From assembly GCF_031157835.1 (NCBI RefSeq), contig NZ_JAVIDR010000006.1, forward strand, positions 1 to 64,000: a DNA stretch of 64,000 nt. Direction: 5' to 3'. This document shows positions 1 to 8,195 of the stretch, one piece after another. A program made the position numbers and the translations under genes. Below the pieces are notes generated by a model. That model saw only the letters and a program-made list of their open reading frames with translations. It was not told where the DNA came from and searched no databases. Origin of the DNA: Acinetobacter rudis (GTDB lineage: Bacteria > Pseudomonadota > Gammaproteobacteria > Pseudomonadales > Moraxellaceae). Position 1 is the first letter of the stretch, and each line of letters opens with the position of its first letter.

Positions 1-322
1 CTCATCAATTACTGACAAAAAATTCTCAAATAAACTTCGAGTAATTTCTACCAATCAATCAATGATAATATTTCATCAACTCAACCAGTAAAAATCCACA
101 CAAGTTGTTCTTCATAATCTCTTAATGATTCACTTTCTACTTCGTCAGCAGCAAGCTAGGTCGGCTATATTACTCTCTATTTCCAGAAAGTCAACTGAAA
201 TATTAAATTATTTCAAACTCATAAATCTAAGTAACTTTCAGATCAATCTACTCTCAGTAAATCATCCTACTTGCCTAACCACTTGATTTATCAGAAGTTT
301 TATTTAACATCACCGCCGATGG
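1..322 (-). other. rRNA operon leader (16S gene outside window)
   Basis: No protein gene is supported here. The minus strand downstream of the strong promoter at 329-356 reads as a transcribed leader running off the left edge. From memory, its distal part (about 1-120) resembles sequence that precedes or surrounds 16S genes in Acinetobacter, so the 16S gene probably begins shortly to the left of base 1. The 16S sequence itself is not in the window, so this is an inference from the promoter and leader. Confidence 0.6.
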
Positions 323-328
323 ATGTGC

Positions 329-356
329 ATTATAGGCTAATTTTTTTAGACTGCAA
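329..356 (-). promoter_or_regulatory. Strong rRNA-type sigma70 promoter with A-tract upstream region
   Basis: On the minus strand the -35 is TTGCAG (351-356) and the -10 is a perfect TATAAT (329-334), with a 16-bp spacer. Transcription would start near 322. Upstream (361-426) are five T-tracts on the plus strand (A-tracts on the template side), spaced by roughly one or two helical turns, as in UP elements and curved DNA upstream of rrn promoters. It reads away from mlaA. Confidence 0.75.
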
Positions 357-544
357 GGGCTTTTTACAGGTTTTTTTACTAAATGTCTATTTTTTAATCA
401 AAACTGCATTTTTTAACGATTTTTTAAGCGAAATATACGCTTTAAACAATTTTCAAATAAATACTGATAGAATACAAAGCATACGGTTCTGGTCAACTCA
501 GACTTTTCCACCTTATTAATATATCTATATATTCAGGGTATTAT

Positions 545-1459
545 ATGCATCGATATCATTTATTATGGCTCAGTATAGTCAGCATAAGTTGGGCATCTAC
601 GGTAAATGCACAAGAAAAAACATTAGATAATCCAAGTAATACCTCTCTTGATAATCAAATTGTGGTGAAGCAAGCCGAAACAAATGTTATTCAAGATACT
701 GAAACAAAAACCGCCCAACCTTCAGTAATGAAGGAACTTAAACAGCTTAAGTTCCAAGATCTCAAAGTGAATGCTAATGCCGCACAAGCAGATGAAGTAA
801 AAGATCCATTACAAGCACTCAATCGTGAAATTTTTAAGTTTAATGATATGCTTGATCGGAATATTGTTCGTCCTATTTCAGTACAATATGTCACTAAAGT
901 GCCTGAAGATGTTCGTAGCTCTTATCGTCTCTTTAGAAAAAACATGGCTGAACCTTGGAATGCAACAAACCAAGCTGTGCAGGGACGCCCAATGCGTGCC
1001 CTTAAATCTATTGGTCGTTTTACGGTGAATACTTTAACTTCTTTGGGTATGGCAGATCCTGCTCGACGTATGGGGTTAACAACTGAAGAAGAAAGTCTAG
1101 GTACCACTTTAGGTTATTATAACGTCCCTACTGGTCCTTACCTCATGCTACCCGTTTTGGGCCCAAGCACACTAAGACACTCTTTGGACTATGTTGTTGA
1201 AGGATATGCTCGACCAATTAACTGGGCATTTATCAACAATAAACAATATGGCCTTGAATTAGCTTATATGTCATTAAATGGTATTGATGCGCGTGCGCAA
1301 TTCTTAGATCTTGAAAGTGCGCTTCAAGGAGATCGTTATGCCGCAATGCGTGACATCTACCTACAACGTAAAAGTTTTGAAATCTCTGAGAAAAAAGGTA
1401 ATGATGCTGAACCAATGAGTTTTGTTGGTGATGATGATGCTGATAATGAAGAAAACTAA
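545..1459 (+). CDS. mlaA: MlaA (VacJ) family outer-membrane lipid-asymmetry protein
   Basis: Family role: removes mislocalised phospholipids from the outer leaflet of the outer membrane and hands them to MlaC and the MlaFEDB complex. The 304-residue product has an N-terminal signal sequence ending near a VNAQ cleavage site, a variable linker of about 60 residues, then the MlaA domain (about 85-285) with the family hallmarks DPLQALNREIF and the Gly/Pro-rich GYYNVPTGPYLMLPVLGPS. The C-terminus is acidic (DDDADNEEN). Oddly there is no lipobox cysteine in the signal region, so it looks like a signal-peptidase-I substrate and not a lipoprotein. AGGG lies 5' of the ATG. The family call is firm; the lipidation status is open. 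Confidence 0.9.
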   Translation: MHRYHLLWLSIVSISWASTVNAQEKTLDNPSNTSLDNQIVVKQAETNVIQDTETKTAQPSVMKELKQLKFQDLKVNANAAQADEVKDPLQALNREIFKFNDMLDRNIVRPISVQYVTKVPEDVRSSYRLFRKNMAEPWNATNQAVQGRPMRALKSIGRFTVNTLTSLGMADPARRMGLTTEEESLGTTLGYYNVPTGPYLMLPVLGPSTLRHSLDYVVEGYARPINWAFINNKQYGLELAYMSLNGIDARAQFLDLESALQGDRYAAMRDIYLQRKSFEISEKKGNDAEPMSFVGDDDADNEEN

Positions 1460-1610
1460 TCATTCTAAGCACCATCTCAGTCAATATTGATAAACTTTTT
1501 TACAAGTATGCATTAGGTTAAGGCTGGTCAGTTCACAATCGCTGCGAGTATAGTAATTTACTTAACCTTAAATTTTTCACTAATTCCTAACAGGATATCG
1601 TATTCACTCT

Positions 1611-2579
1611 ATGTATTTCATTCAGCCAACGCGAAAAATTGTAAACTTGGAACAGATGTTAGAAACGCTGCCCAATTTACAGATGATTAACATAGAGGAT
1701 ATACATCTGTATGATCCCACAATTATTGCGATTGCTGATGTTCAAGATTTTCTTGTTCATCAATGGTCTTTACCAACAATTGTTATCGCACATGAAAATG
1801 AAGGTAATGCACTGTCGCAGGCTTGGGAATTAGGTGCATTGGCAGGTTGGATTTGGAATAAACTTCCAGCCCACCCAGAGCATTCTTTACTTAAAATTGA
1901 TGCGCAATACAAACGCAATCAGGACAGCCGAGACCTACCATCAGCAGCTGATCTACAAAAGCGCTTACTACCTAATCCAATTCAAGTTTTAAACTACCAA
2001 ATAGAAACGTTTTTTCAGCCTTCGGCATATCTTTCTGGAGATTGGTACGATTATTGGAAAATCAGTGACAAAGAAATTTTGTTCTATTTAGCCGATGTCT
2101 CTGGTCATGGTGTCACTAGCTCATTACTGACTTCTTGGATGGCTGCATTTCACGGTCGATCAAAAACACCACGTGAATTAATTAAAAAATTGAATGGAAT
2201 GCTAGTTCAAGAAAATATTGAGAAGCACATCACAATGATTGCTGGCACACTCAATTTTGAAAGTCATGAATTGCGTTGGTCGAGTGCAGGACACTATCCT
2301 CCTGCGATTATTTTTGAACCAGATCAAGCACCAAAAATTTTAAATACCAGTAGCTTCCCTTTGGGTCTCACTGAAGATTTAGAAGTTGAGGAATTTGTGT
2401 GCCAATTAACACGACATGCACGCTTTATTATTTGTTCTGATGGTGCGCTAGAACCCTTTAGTGGCGGACTAAATGAACAATTTTCCCAACTGGTTTATCA
2501 CCTGCAAAACCAGTCATTCCAAGCACCAGAACACGTCGCAGATGATATTGCAATCTTAAGTTTGCGAAGAATGAATTAG
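1611..2579 (+). CDS. gigA: GigA-like PP2C/SpoIIE-type serine phosphatase
   Basis: A 322-residue protein. Residues about 1-115 look like a degenerate receiver-like domain without an obvious phosphorylatable Asp pocket. Residues about 125-320 form a SpoIIE/RsbU-type PPM phosphatase domain with the metal-binding motifs SGDWYD, LADVSGHG, ICSDGALE and ADDIAI. The family dephosphorylates STAS-domain anti-anti-sigma proteins, and one is encoded directly downstream. The pair matches GigA/GigB of A. baumannii, reported as regulators of stress tolerance and antibiotic resistance. The assignment rests on domains and gene order. A weak AGGA lies rather far upstream of the ATG. Confidence 0.8.
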   Translation: MYFIQPTRKIVNLEQMLETLPNLQMINIEDIHLYDPTIIAIADVQDFLVHQWSLPTIVIAHENEGNALSQAWELGALAGWIWNKLPAHPEHSLLKIDAQYKRNQDSRDLPSAADLQKRLLPNPIQVLNYQIETFFQPSAYLSGDWYDYWKISDKEILFYLADVSGHGVTSSLLTSWMAAFHGRSKTPRELIKKLNGMLVQENIEKHITMIAGTLNFESHELRWSSAGHYPPAIIFEPDQAPKILNTSSFPLGLTEDLEVEEFVCQLTRHARFIICSDGALEPFSGGLNEQFSQLVYHLQNQSFQAPEHVADDIAILSLRRMN

Positions 2580-2691
2580 CCATACAATCAAAATATTACA
2601 AAACAAATCCCCTTACCATCAGCTCTGAACACTTGAGTATAAAGATTGGCTATGGGATAATTTTGCCATCCTTTCTTCAAATGGCATTTTT

Positions 2692-3204
2692 ATGTCAACA
2701 GGTCATATTGAATATGCAAGTTTGGATGGAACACATATCTTCAAAATTATTGGAGAAGTACGTGCCCAATCTTGTATTAGTCTAGACAAACTTTTGGCAA
2801 GGATTGAACAACAAAGTAACGTCGTTGGCGCAATTGTTGATTTAACCCAAACCACCTTTATAGACAGTACGGTACTCGGTGTCTTAGCTAAATTAGGCTT
2901 AAAGCTTAAACAAGCTCACCAAATCCAAGCTGTAATGTTATCTACCAATGCAGATATCACCACTCTGGCCAATAGTATGGGGCTAGGGCAGGTATTTGTT
3001 ATCTTAAATTATTGTGGGGATCCTAATGTCTGCACTCGCGCCCTCATAGATGAGCACATTTCACAAAATGCAATGCTCTCTACAGTATTGGACGCACATA
3101 AGACATTAATGAAACTTAACAAAAACAATCAAAACATGTTTGAACCGCTTGTTAAAAAGTTAGAAGAACATCACGACACAATGGATTCTGTGTCTGATCA
3201 ATAA
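2692..3204 (+). CDS. gigB: GigB-like STAS-domain anti-anti-sigma factor
   Basis: A 170-residue protein with an N-terminal STAS domain (about 1-110). The conserved Asp58-Ser59 in TTFIDSTVLG is the position phosphorylated in SpoIIAA and RsbV homologues. A charged helical tail of about 55 residues follows, longer than in minimal STAS proteins. It sits 112 bp after the gigA-like phosphatase, its probable partner. No anti-sigma kinase gene is adjacent, so any phosphoryl donor is encoded elsewhere. Work on A. baumannii, as I remember it, connects GigB to the nitrogen phosphotransferase system; the NPr gene (ptsO) lies at 36161-36430. Confidence 0.8.
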   Translation: MSTGHIEYASLDGTHIFKIIGEVRAQSCISLDKLLARIEQQSNVVGAIVDLTQTTFIDSTVLGVLAKLGLKLKQAHQIQAVMLSTNADITTLANSMGLGQVFVILNYCGDPNVCTRALIDEHISQNAMLSTVLDAHKTLMKLNKNNQNMFEPLVKKLEEHHDTMDSVSDQ

Positions 3205-3235
3205 AACGCAAATATAACTTAAACATGGAAATGTT

Positions 3236-4060
3236 ATGACTCTGATTTCTATTGCCCAAATGAATTCTCAAAATGATATCGAAGAAAACTTCGATACCGT
3301 TGAGCAGTTATTACAACAGAGTCAGAGTCAAGGTTCTAACCTGCTTGTGCTGCCAGAGAATTTCATTTGTTTTGCTGCGGGTAAACAACGTGAAACAGCT
3401 GCACAGTTTGAAGATATTCAAGCACGATTAGAATCACTAGCACATCGTTATCAAATATGGATTGTCGCAGGTACATTACCATGCCCTTTTCGCCCAGATG
3501 GTACGCCTGTTCCAGATGGACGTGTTCGTACGAGTAGTCTTTGCATCAGTCCAGAAGGTACTGAAGCTCGTTACGATAAAATTCACTTATTTGATGTAAT
3601 GGTCGCCGATGCCGTAGGTGGATATCAAGAATCTAAATTTTTTGAACCAGGCACAGAAATAGTCACTGCAACATCACCATTTGGGCAAATTGGCCTTATG
3701 GTTTGTTATGATCTACGTTTCCCTGAACTTGCACTTAAACTTAGAACACAAGGTGCCAATATTCTCACTGCCCCAGCCGCATTTACTTATGCAACAGGAC
3801 AATTGCATTGGCAATTGTTATTACAAGCAAGAGCAATGGACAGTCAATGTTTAGTTGCAGGTGCAGCTCAACAGGGGTGGCATGGGGCAAAACGCCAAAC
3901 TTGGGGACATACTGCTGCTGCAGATAGTCGTGGCCAGCTACTCAGTATGATTCATACTGATGGTACTGGACTCATTCACGTAAACTTTGATTTGGCTGAA
4001 CAAAACCATATTCGTGCATCTATGCCTTTGATACAACATCGTAGACTCATTCAATTATAA
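3236..4060 (+). CDS. Carbon-nitrogen hydrolase, Nit1/nitrilase superfamily
   Basis: A 274-residue single-domain amidase with the complete Glu-Lys-Cys triad: Glu41 (LPENF), Lys115 (YDKIHLFDV) and Cys157 (VCYDLRFPE). These contexts match the Nit1/NitFhit branch. Homologues hydrolyse deaminated glutathione, a metabolite-repair reaction, so that is the most likely activity, though other short amides are possible. It follows the gigB-like gene by 31 bp on the same strand and may share its transcript. Length is normal for the family. Confidence 0.85.
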   Translation: MTLISIAQMNSQNDIEENFDTVEQLLQQSQSQGSNLLVLPENFICFAAGKQRETAAQFEDIQARLESLAHRYQIWIVAGTLPCPFRPDGTPVPDGRVRTSSLCISPEGTEARYDKIHLFDVMVADAVGGYQESKFFEPGTEIVTATSPFGQIGLMVCYDLRFPELALKLRTQGANILTAPAAFTYATGQLHWQLLLQARAMDSQCLVAGAAQQGWHGAKRQTWGHTAAADSRGQLLSMIHTDGTGLIHVNFDLAEQNHIRASMPLIQHRRLIQL

Positions 4061-4099
4061 TTAAAGTAATTTACCCTAACGCCAAGAAGACTAATACAA

Positions 4100-4723
4100 A
4101 TGACTCCCCCTCAAAGGCTCCGTATTTATTTATCGGATCACTTTATGTTGAAAGTGCTTATTTTAGCTTTGAGTACAATGCTACTCAGTACGATCACTCA
4201 AGCAAAACAAGAACTGTCACAGGCTCAGCTTAATTTTGACAACAACTGTGTACGTGCCTTAGCCACCCCAGCCCTGATTAAAGAAAAGTTACAACAACAT
4301 CAGTTTAAACTTGAAAATACTGAAGGCAATCTACACATTCCTTTTGGTATAGAAACGGCCCAACTTGGACAAAAGCAGTCCATACAACTCAAAAATAGTG
4401 GCTGCGAATATTATACTTTTGATATCACATTGATTTTAAATGCTGAAAAAATTGAGCGTCAGCAAAAACTCTGTCAACAATGTTTAATTACTGAACTGAA
4501 AAATATCGGACAATACTTTCAACTAGAGGAACGTCAATTTTATCTCTCTGGAATTGAAATCTTAGAACAACAATTCAAACAACAAAAATCCTTCCAGGTC
4601 GGTAAAAGTTATCAGCTCAATGATGATGAAGAAATGCCTCAAGTTTTTCTATTTAATCAAATAAAAAAACAAAGTAATGGGCAATATTCGATTAAGTTTA
4701 GCAACACCTTAGGGCCTCTTTAA
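4100..4723 (+). CDS. Secreted hypothetical protein
   Basis: Not recognised. The frame allows 207 residues from the ATG at 4100, but the internal ATG at 4145 gives a cleaner signal peptide (MLKVLILALSTMLLSTITQA, then KQELSQ), so the mature protein is probably about 172 residues and periplasmic or outer-membrane associated. It has four cysteines, including a CQQC pair, and is rich in Gln and Lys. No domain is evident. It lies 39 bp after the nitrilase-family gene and is followed by a bidirectional terminator. Confidence 0.65.
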   Translation: MTPPQRLRIYLSDHFMLKVLILALSTMLLSTITQAKQELSQAQLNFDNNCVRALATPALIKEKLQQHQFKLENTEGNLHIPFGIETAQLGQKQSIQLKNSGCEYYTFDITLILNAEKIERQQKLCQQCLITELKNIGQYFQLEERQFYLSGIEILEQQFKQQKSFQVGKSYQLNDDEEMPQVFLFNQIKKQSNGQYSIKFSNTLGPL

Positions 4724-4744
4724 ACCGTTTTGTCCCCAGATATA

Positions 4745-4771
4745 AAAATGGCGCATCAATTGCGCCATTTT
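4745..4771. terminator. Bidirectional terminator between convergent genes
   Basis: Perfect 10-bp stem AAATGGCGCA / TGCGCCATTT with a 5-base loop. T-rich flanks on both strands suit both the secreted hypothetical and gspE. Confidence 0.8.
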
Positions 4772-4783
4772 TAATGATATACA

Positions 4784-6277
4784 TCATTCTGCAGACTTAT
4801 TGGTTACACGTAAAACTTCTTCAACTGTGGTCTTACCTGCCAATACCTTACGCAAACCATCATCACGAATAGAACCAGCATGTTGACGTGCATAGTTTTC
4901 CAATTCAAATTCAGCAGTATTACTATGAATTAAACGTCGCATTTGATCATCAACAGGAACTATTTCATAAATTGCTGTACGACCACTAAATCCAGTATGT
5001 GAACACTGCTCACATCCCTGTGGCTGCGGTAGCTTTAAGACCGTATCCGTTTGCTTATGAATAAACTTAAACATTTCGGCCTCTGTACCATCAGCATCAT
5101 ACCAAGTATGGCAATGTGGACATAAAGTACGGACTAAACGCTGTGCAATTACACCAATTAATGAGCTTGCCAACAAAAAGGGTTCAATACCCATATCTTG
5201 CAAACGTGTCACAGCCCCAATAGCAGTATTCGTATGTAGGGTTGATAAAACCAAGTGCCCTGTTAGTGATGCCTGTACCGCTATTTCTGCTGTCTCTAAA
5301 TCACGAATCTCCCCCACCATCACCACATCAGGGTCTTGACGTAACATGGCTTTAAGTGCACGAGCAAAAGTCATATCTACTTTTGTATTCACTTGTGTTT
5401 GCCCAATCCCCTCAAGTTGATACTCAATCGGATCTTCTGCAGTTAGAATATTTCTAGAACCATCATTTAAATCTGATAATGCTGCATATAAAGTTGTAGT
5501 TTTACCTGAACCCGTTGGCCCTGTGACCAAAATAATACCGTGTGGTCTCTGTACTAAATGTGATAACCGCTGATAGTCATCTTGGATCAATCCTAAGTGT
5601 GTCATATTCAAGCGACCGGCCTGCTTATCTAATAAACGCATCACAACACGCTCACCATGAGAAGAAGGTAAGGTTGACACACGAACATCAACCTCACGCC
5701 CAGCTAGACGAAGTGAAATACGACCATCTTGGGGAACACGTTTTTCTGCAATATCAAGCTTTGCCATGACCTTAATACGTGAGACTAATAATGGTGCAAG
5801 TTCACGGCGTGGCTGAACAATTTCACGCAATTGCCCATCAACACGCAGACGTACAGACAATTTCTTTTCAAAAGCTTCAATATGTATATCTGAGGCATTT
5901 ACTCGTATCGCCTCAGACAAAAGTGCATTAATCAATCTCACTATAGGTGCATCATCTTCCTGATCCATCAGATCCTCTGTTTCAGGAACTTGATCTGCGA
6001 GGCTCAGTAGATCTGGATGATCTTCTAATCCCGCAGCTACCTGTTGAGACTCCCCTGTCTCTCCGACATAACTTGAACTTAATAATTGATTAAAATCACT
6101 TTCACTACATAATTCATGTTGGGCAGCTCGCCCTAAGAAACGACGTGCTTCCTGCAGTGCAATTTTTGCGGTATCTTGACGACGAACGATATATACTTGA
6201 TCGCCTTCATAACGCAATATCACACCATGCCTTTTTGCAAAACTATATGGTATTTGTAATTGTTTCAAAACTTGCAT
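4784..6277 (-). CDS. gspE: Type II secretion system ATPase GspE
   Basis: A 497-residue cytoplasmic ATPase powering pseudopilus assembly and protein export across the outer membrane. Visible features: an N-terminal GspE-N domain, Walker A GPTGSGKTTT, an Asp box, Walker B (DPDVVMVGEIRD), a His box (TGHLVLSTLHTN), and the tetracysteine zinc module CPHC...CEQC that distinguishes GspE from PilT. No other gsp gene is adjacent. In Acinetobacter the T2SS genes are known to be dispersed, so this isolation is normal for the genus. PilB is the main alternative, but the length and sequence fit GspE better. Confidence 0.88.
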   Translation of the reverse strand: MQVLKQLQIPYSFAKRHGVILRYEGDQVYIVRRQDTAKIALQEARRFLGRAAQHELCSESDFNQLLSSSYVGETGESQQVAAGLEDHPDLLSLADQVPETEDLMDQEDDAPIVRLINALLSEAIRVNASDIHIEAFEKKLSVRLRVDGQLREIVQPRRELAPLLVSRIKVMAKLDIAEKRVPQDGRISLRLAGREVDVRVSTLPSSHGERVVMRLLDKQAGRLNMTHLGLIQDDYQRLSHLVQRPHGIILVTGPTGSGKTTTLYAALSDLNDGSRNILTAEDPIEYQLEGIGQTQVNTKVDMTFARALKAMLRQDPDVVMVGEIRDLETAEIAVQASLTGHLVLSTLHTNTAIGAVTRLQDMGIEPFLLASSLIGVIAQRLVRTLCPHCHTWYDADGTEAEMFKFIHKQTDTVLKLPQPQGCEQCSHTGFSGRTAIYEIVPVDDQMRRLIHSNTAEFELENYARQHAGSIRDDGLRKVLAGKTTVEEVLRVTNKSAE

Positions 6278-6379
6278 GATAAAAGCATTTATCTAATAAA
6301 TTGCTTTGAGTGTACTCCAAGCTTATGACACCGTGAAGTCTGTAGTGAAAAAAGAAAAGCATTAGAGGAAACAGATCAA

Positions 6380-7192
6380 TTGACTGAACATATACAGCCA
6401 AATTCACCACATATAAAATGGTGGGGTGAAGAAACATTTGAGCTGAATCAAACCAAAACATGGCAATTTGGTTCGCTACTTTTTCGTTTGACACGTGGCC
6501 TACAAGAATGGCGACTTGAATATCATCGTCCCAGTATTCAATTTGACTATGAGCAGCAATGGTGTCGTATTCATGATATTGAAATGCCATTTCCTCAACC
6601 CACGCATATAGAGCGTTACATGTTCAAGGAAACCCATCGGACCTTCCTGTTAATGCCTAGACTTTCAGATCGCTCTGTCGTGATTCGACCAACAGATCCA
6701 ATCTACATTCCTGCAGGTCAGCGTGGCACCTTATTTATCAGCACCCCTCTTTGGCTATCAGGTTTTGTACAAAGCCAAAAAGATCCTTTATTTGATATTC
6801 CAGTTATTTTACCCAAAGACACATGGTTTGGACCTGATAAACGTAGCGGTGAAATGTGTTATGCCACTAAAGTTGATGGACGTACAGATTTAAATCAATT
6901 ACGTACACGTGCCTTCCGAGCAATTACACCAATAGATTTTCACAACGTGAGTAATCACCAACTCCGTTTTGACAAAATGAATGTCCCTGTTACAGCTTTA
7001 CCTCTATTTTATAGTGAAAGTACAGGGCGTTTATGGACATCACAAATAAAAGTCTTTCATGAAAATTCAAACACACCGCCTCGAATTAAAATTGAAAGCC
7101 GTACACCACCTTTGGCTGGTGAAGTTAGTTATGTACACCCTCCACGTGCACCAGGCAGTGCACTATTTAATATGTTTGATTCATTCTTTTAA
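6380..7192 (+). CDS. DUF432-like protein of unknown function
   Basis: A 270-residue soluble protein starting at TTG, with AGAGGA 10-15 bases upstream. No signal peptide or membrane segment. The middle region (about 110-170) has IYIPAGQRGTLFISTPLW followed by DTWFGP and GEMCYA, which I associate, tentatively and from memory, with the DUF432 family. It lies 9 bp upstream of a small-conductance mechanosensitive channel gene on the same strand, so the two are almost certainly co-transcribed. A link to envelope tension or osmotic response is therefore possible, but only by association. Confidence 0.65.
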   Translation: MTEHIQPNSPHIKWWGEETFELNQTKTWQFGSLLFRLTRGLQEWRLEYHRPSIQFDYEQQWCRIHDIEMPFPQPTHIERYMFKETHRTFLLMPRLSDRSVVIRPTDPIYIPAGQRGTLFISTPLWLSGFVQSQKDPLFDIPVILPKDTWFGPDKRSGEMCYATKVDGRTDLNQLRTRAFRAITPIDFHNVSNHQLRFDKMNVPVTALPLFYSESTGRLWTSQIKVFHENSNTPPRIKIESRTPPLAGEVSYVHPPRAPGSALFNMFDSFF

Positions 7193-7201
7193 GGGGAAGC
7201 T

Positions 7202-8131
7202 ATGCCAACCAACCCCAATTTAACCCAAGATTTAAGCAAAAGTATTAATAGTATTATCGGCAGTATTAATACCAGCCGCATAAGTGAAATATTGGTCGCT
7301 CTAATTCTCTGTTTATTTGGTTTCTTTTTAGCACGACTCATCTCCAATGGTTTTATTAAAACAATTGGTGTTCGTTTCAATGCGCATCAACAACTCGTAT
7401 GGCGTCGAGGCATTTTTTATTTTATTTTTATGCTATTTGTTATGGCTAGCCTAAAAGAGGCTGGTTTTAAACTCAGCGTATTCTTAGGTGCTGCTGGTAT
7501 TCTTACAGTCGCCATTGGCTTTGCATCACAAACATCTGCCTCAAACTTAATTAGTGGGTTATTTCTCATTGGTGAAGGCTCTTTTGAAATTGGCGATACC
7601 ATTCAAATTACCTTAATTCGTGGACATACAATTGAAGGTGAAGTGATTTCTATTGATTTACTTTCAGTTAAGTTACTTACTTGGGACAATGTCTATGTAC
7701 GCCTTCCTAATGAACAACTGATTCGAGCACCTGTACATAACTTATCTAAATTCCCAATCAGACGTATTCCCATCAGTATTGCCATTAATTTTGATCAAGA
7801 TATCAACAAAGTACGTGAGGTACTTATGAAAGTTGGCGAACATTATCCGTTGGCCTTGGCTGATCCTAAACCACGTATTAGTGTGACTTCTTTTGGTGAA
7901 TCCTCAATTGAGATTTTATTTGCGTTGTGGTGTAGACAAGAAAACTTTATGCAGGTCAAAGATGAAATGCACGAGTTAATTCGCAATGCTTTTGTGGAAA
8001 ATAATATTGAAATTCCTGTGCCCAAAATTGGATTTGTTGATCATCCACTAACACCACACAGCGCGCTTTCACCAGATGATATCGATCAATATGCCAATCA
8101 TCAGGCCATAAAAAAAGAACCTAAACTTTAA
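7202..8131 (+). CDS. MscS-family mechanosensitive ion channel
   Basis: A 309-residue inner-membrane channel of the small MscS type. After a short periplasmic N-terminus there are about three transmembrane helices. The last (about 85-120) carries the Gly/Ala-rich pore helix VAIGFASQTSASNLISGLFL. A beta domain (GDTIQI...GEVISIDLLSVKLLTWDNVYVRLPNEQL) and a C-terminal alpha/beta cage follow. The family opens on hypo-osmotic shock to release solutes. A strong AGGGGAAG precedes the ATG. It closes a two-gene unit with the DUF432-like gene. Confidence 0.88.
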   Translation: MPTNPNLTQDLSKSINSIIGSINTSRISEILVALILCLFGFFLARLISNGFIKTIGVRFNAHQQLVWRRGIFYFIFMLFVMASLKEAGFKLSVFLGAAGILTVAIGFASQTSASNLISGLFLIGEGSFEIGDTIQITLIRGHTIEGEVISIDLLSVKLLTWDNVYVRLPNEQLIRAPVHNLSKFPIRRIPISIAINFDQDINKVREVLMKVGEHYPLALADPKPRISVTSFGESSIEILFALWCRQENFMQVKDEMHELIRNAFVENNIEIPVPKIGFVDHPLTPHSALSPDDIDQYANHQAIKKEPKL

Positions 8132-8163
8132 CACTCAATCGATTACTGTATTCATTCGATAAG

Positions 8164-8195
8164 GCGGTGGGGCCATTTTGCCCCACCGCATTTTT
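8164..8195. terminator. Bidirectional terminator
   Basis: GC-rich stem GCGGTGGGG / CCCCACCGC with an 8-base loop and TTTTT on the plus side. It ends one base before the stop codon of the convergent DUF2339 gene. Confidence 0.8.

Noticed and set aside
271..519. 82-codon plus-strand frame before mlaA
   Set aside because: It overlaps the rRNA-type promoter and A-tracts, has low-complexity Phe-rich translation from T-runs and no ribosome site.
1233..1484. His-rich minus-strand frame over the mlaA 3' end
   Set aside because: Its HHHH run is the antisense of GATGATGATG in the acidic mlaA tail.
4784..6277. Alternative call of PilB for the ATPase
   Set aside because: No pilC or pilD adjacent, and overall sequence and length fit GspE better.
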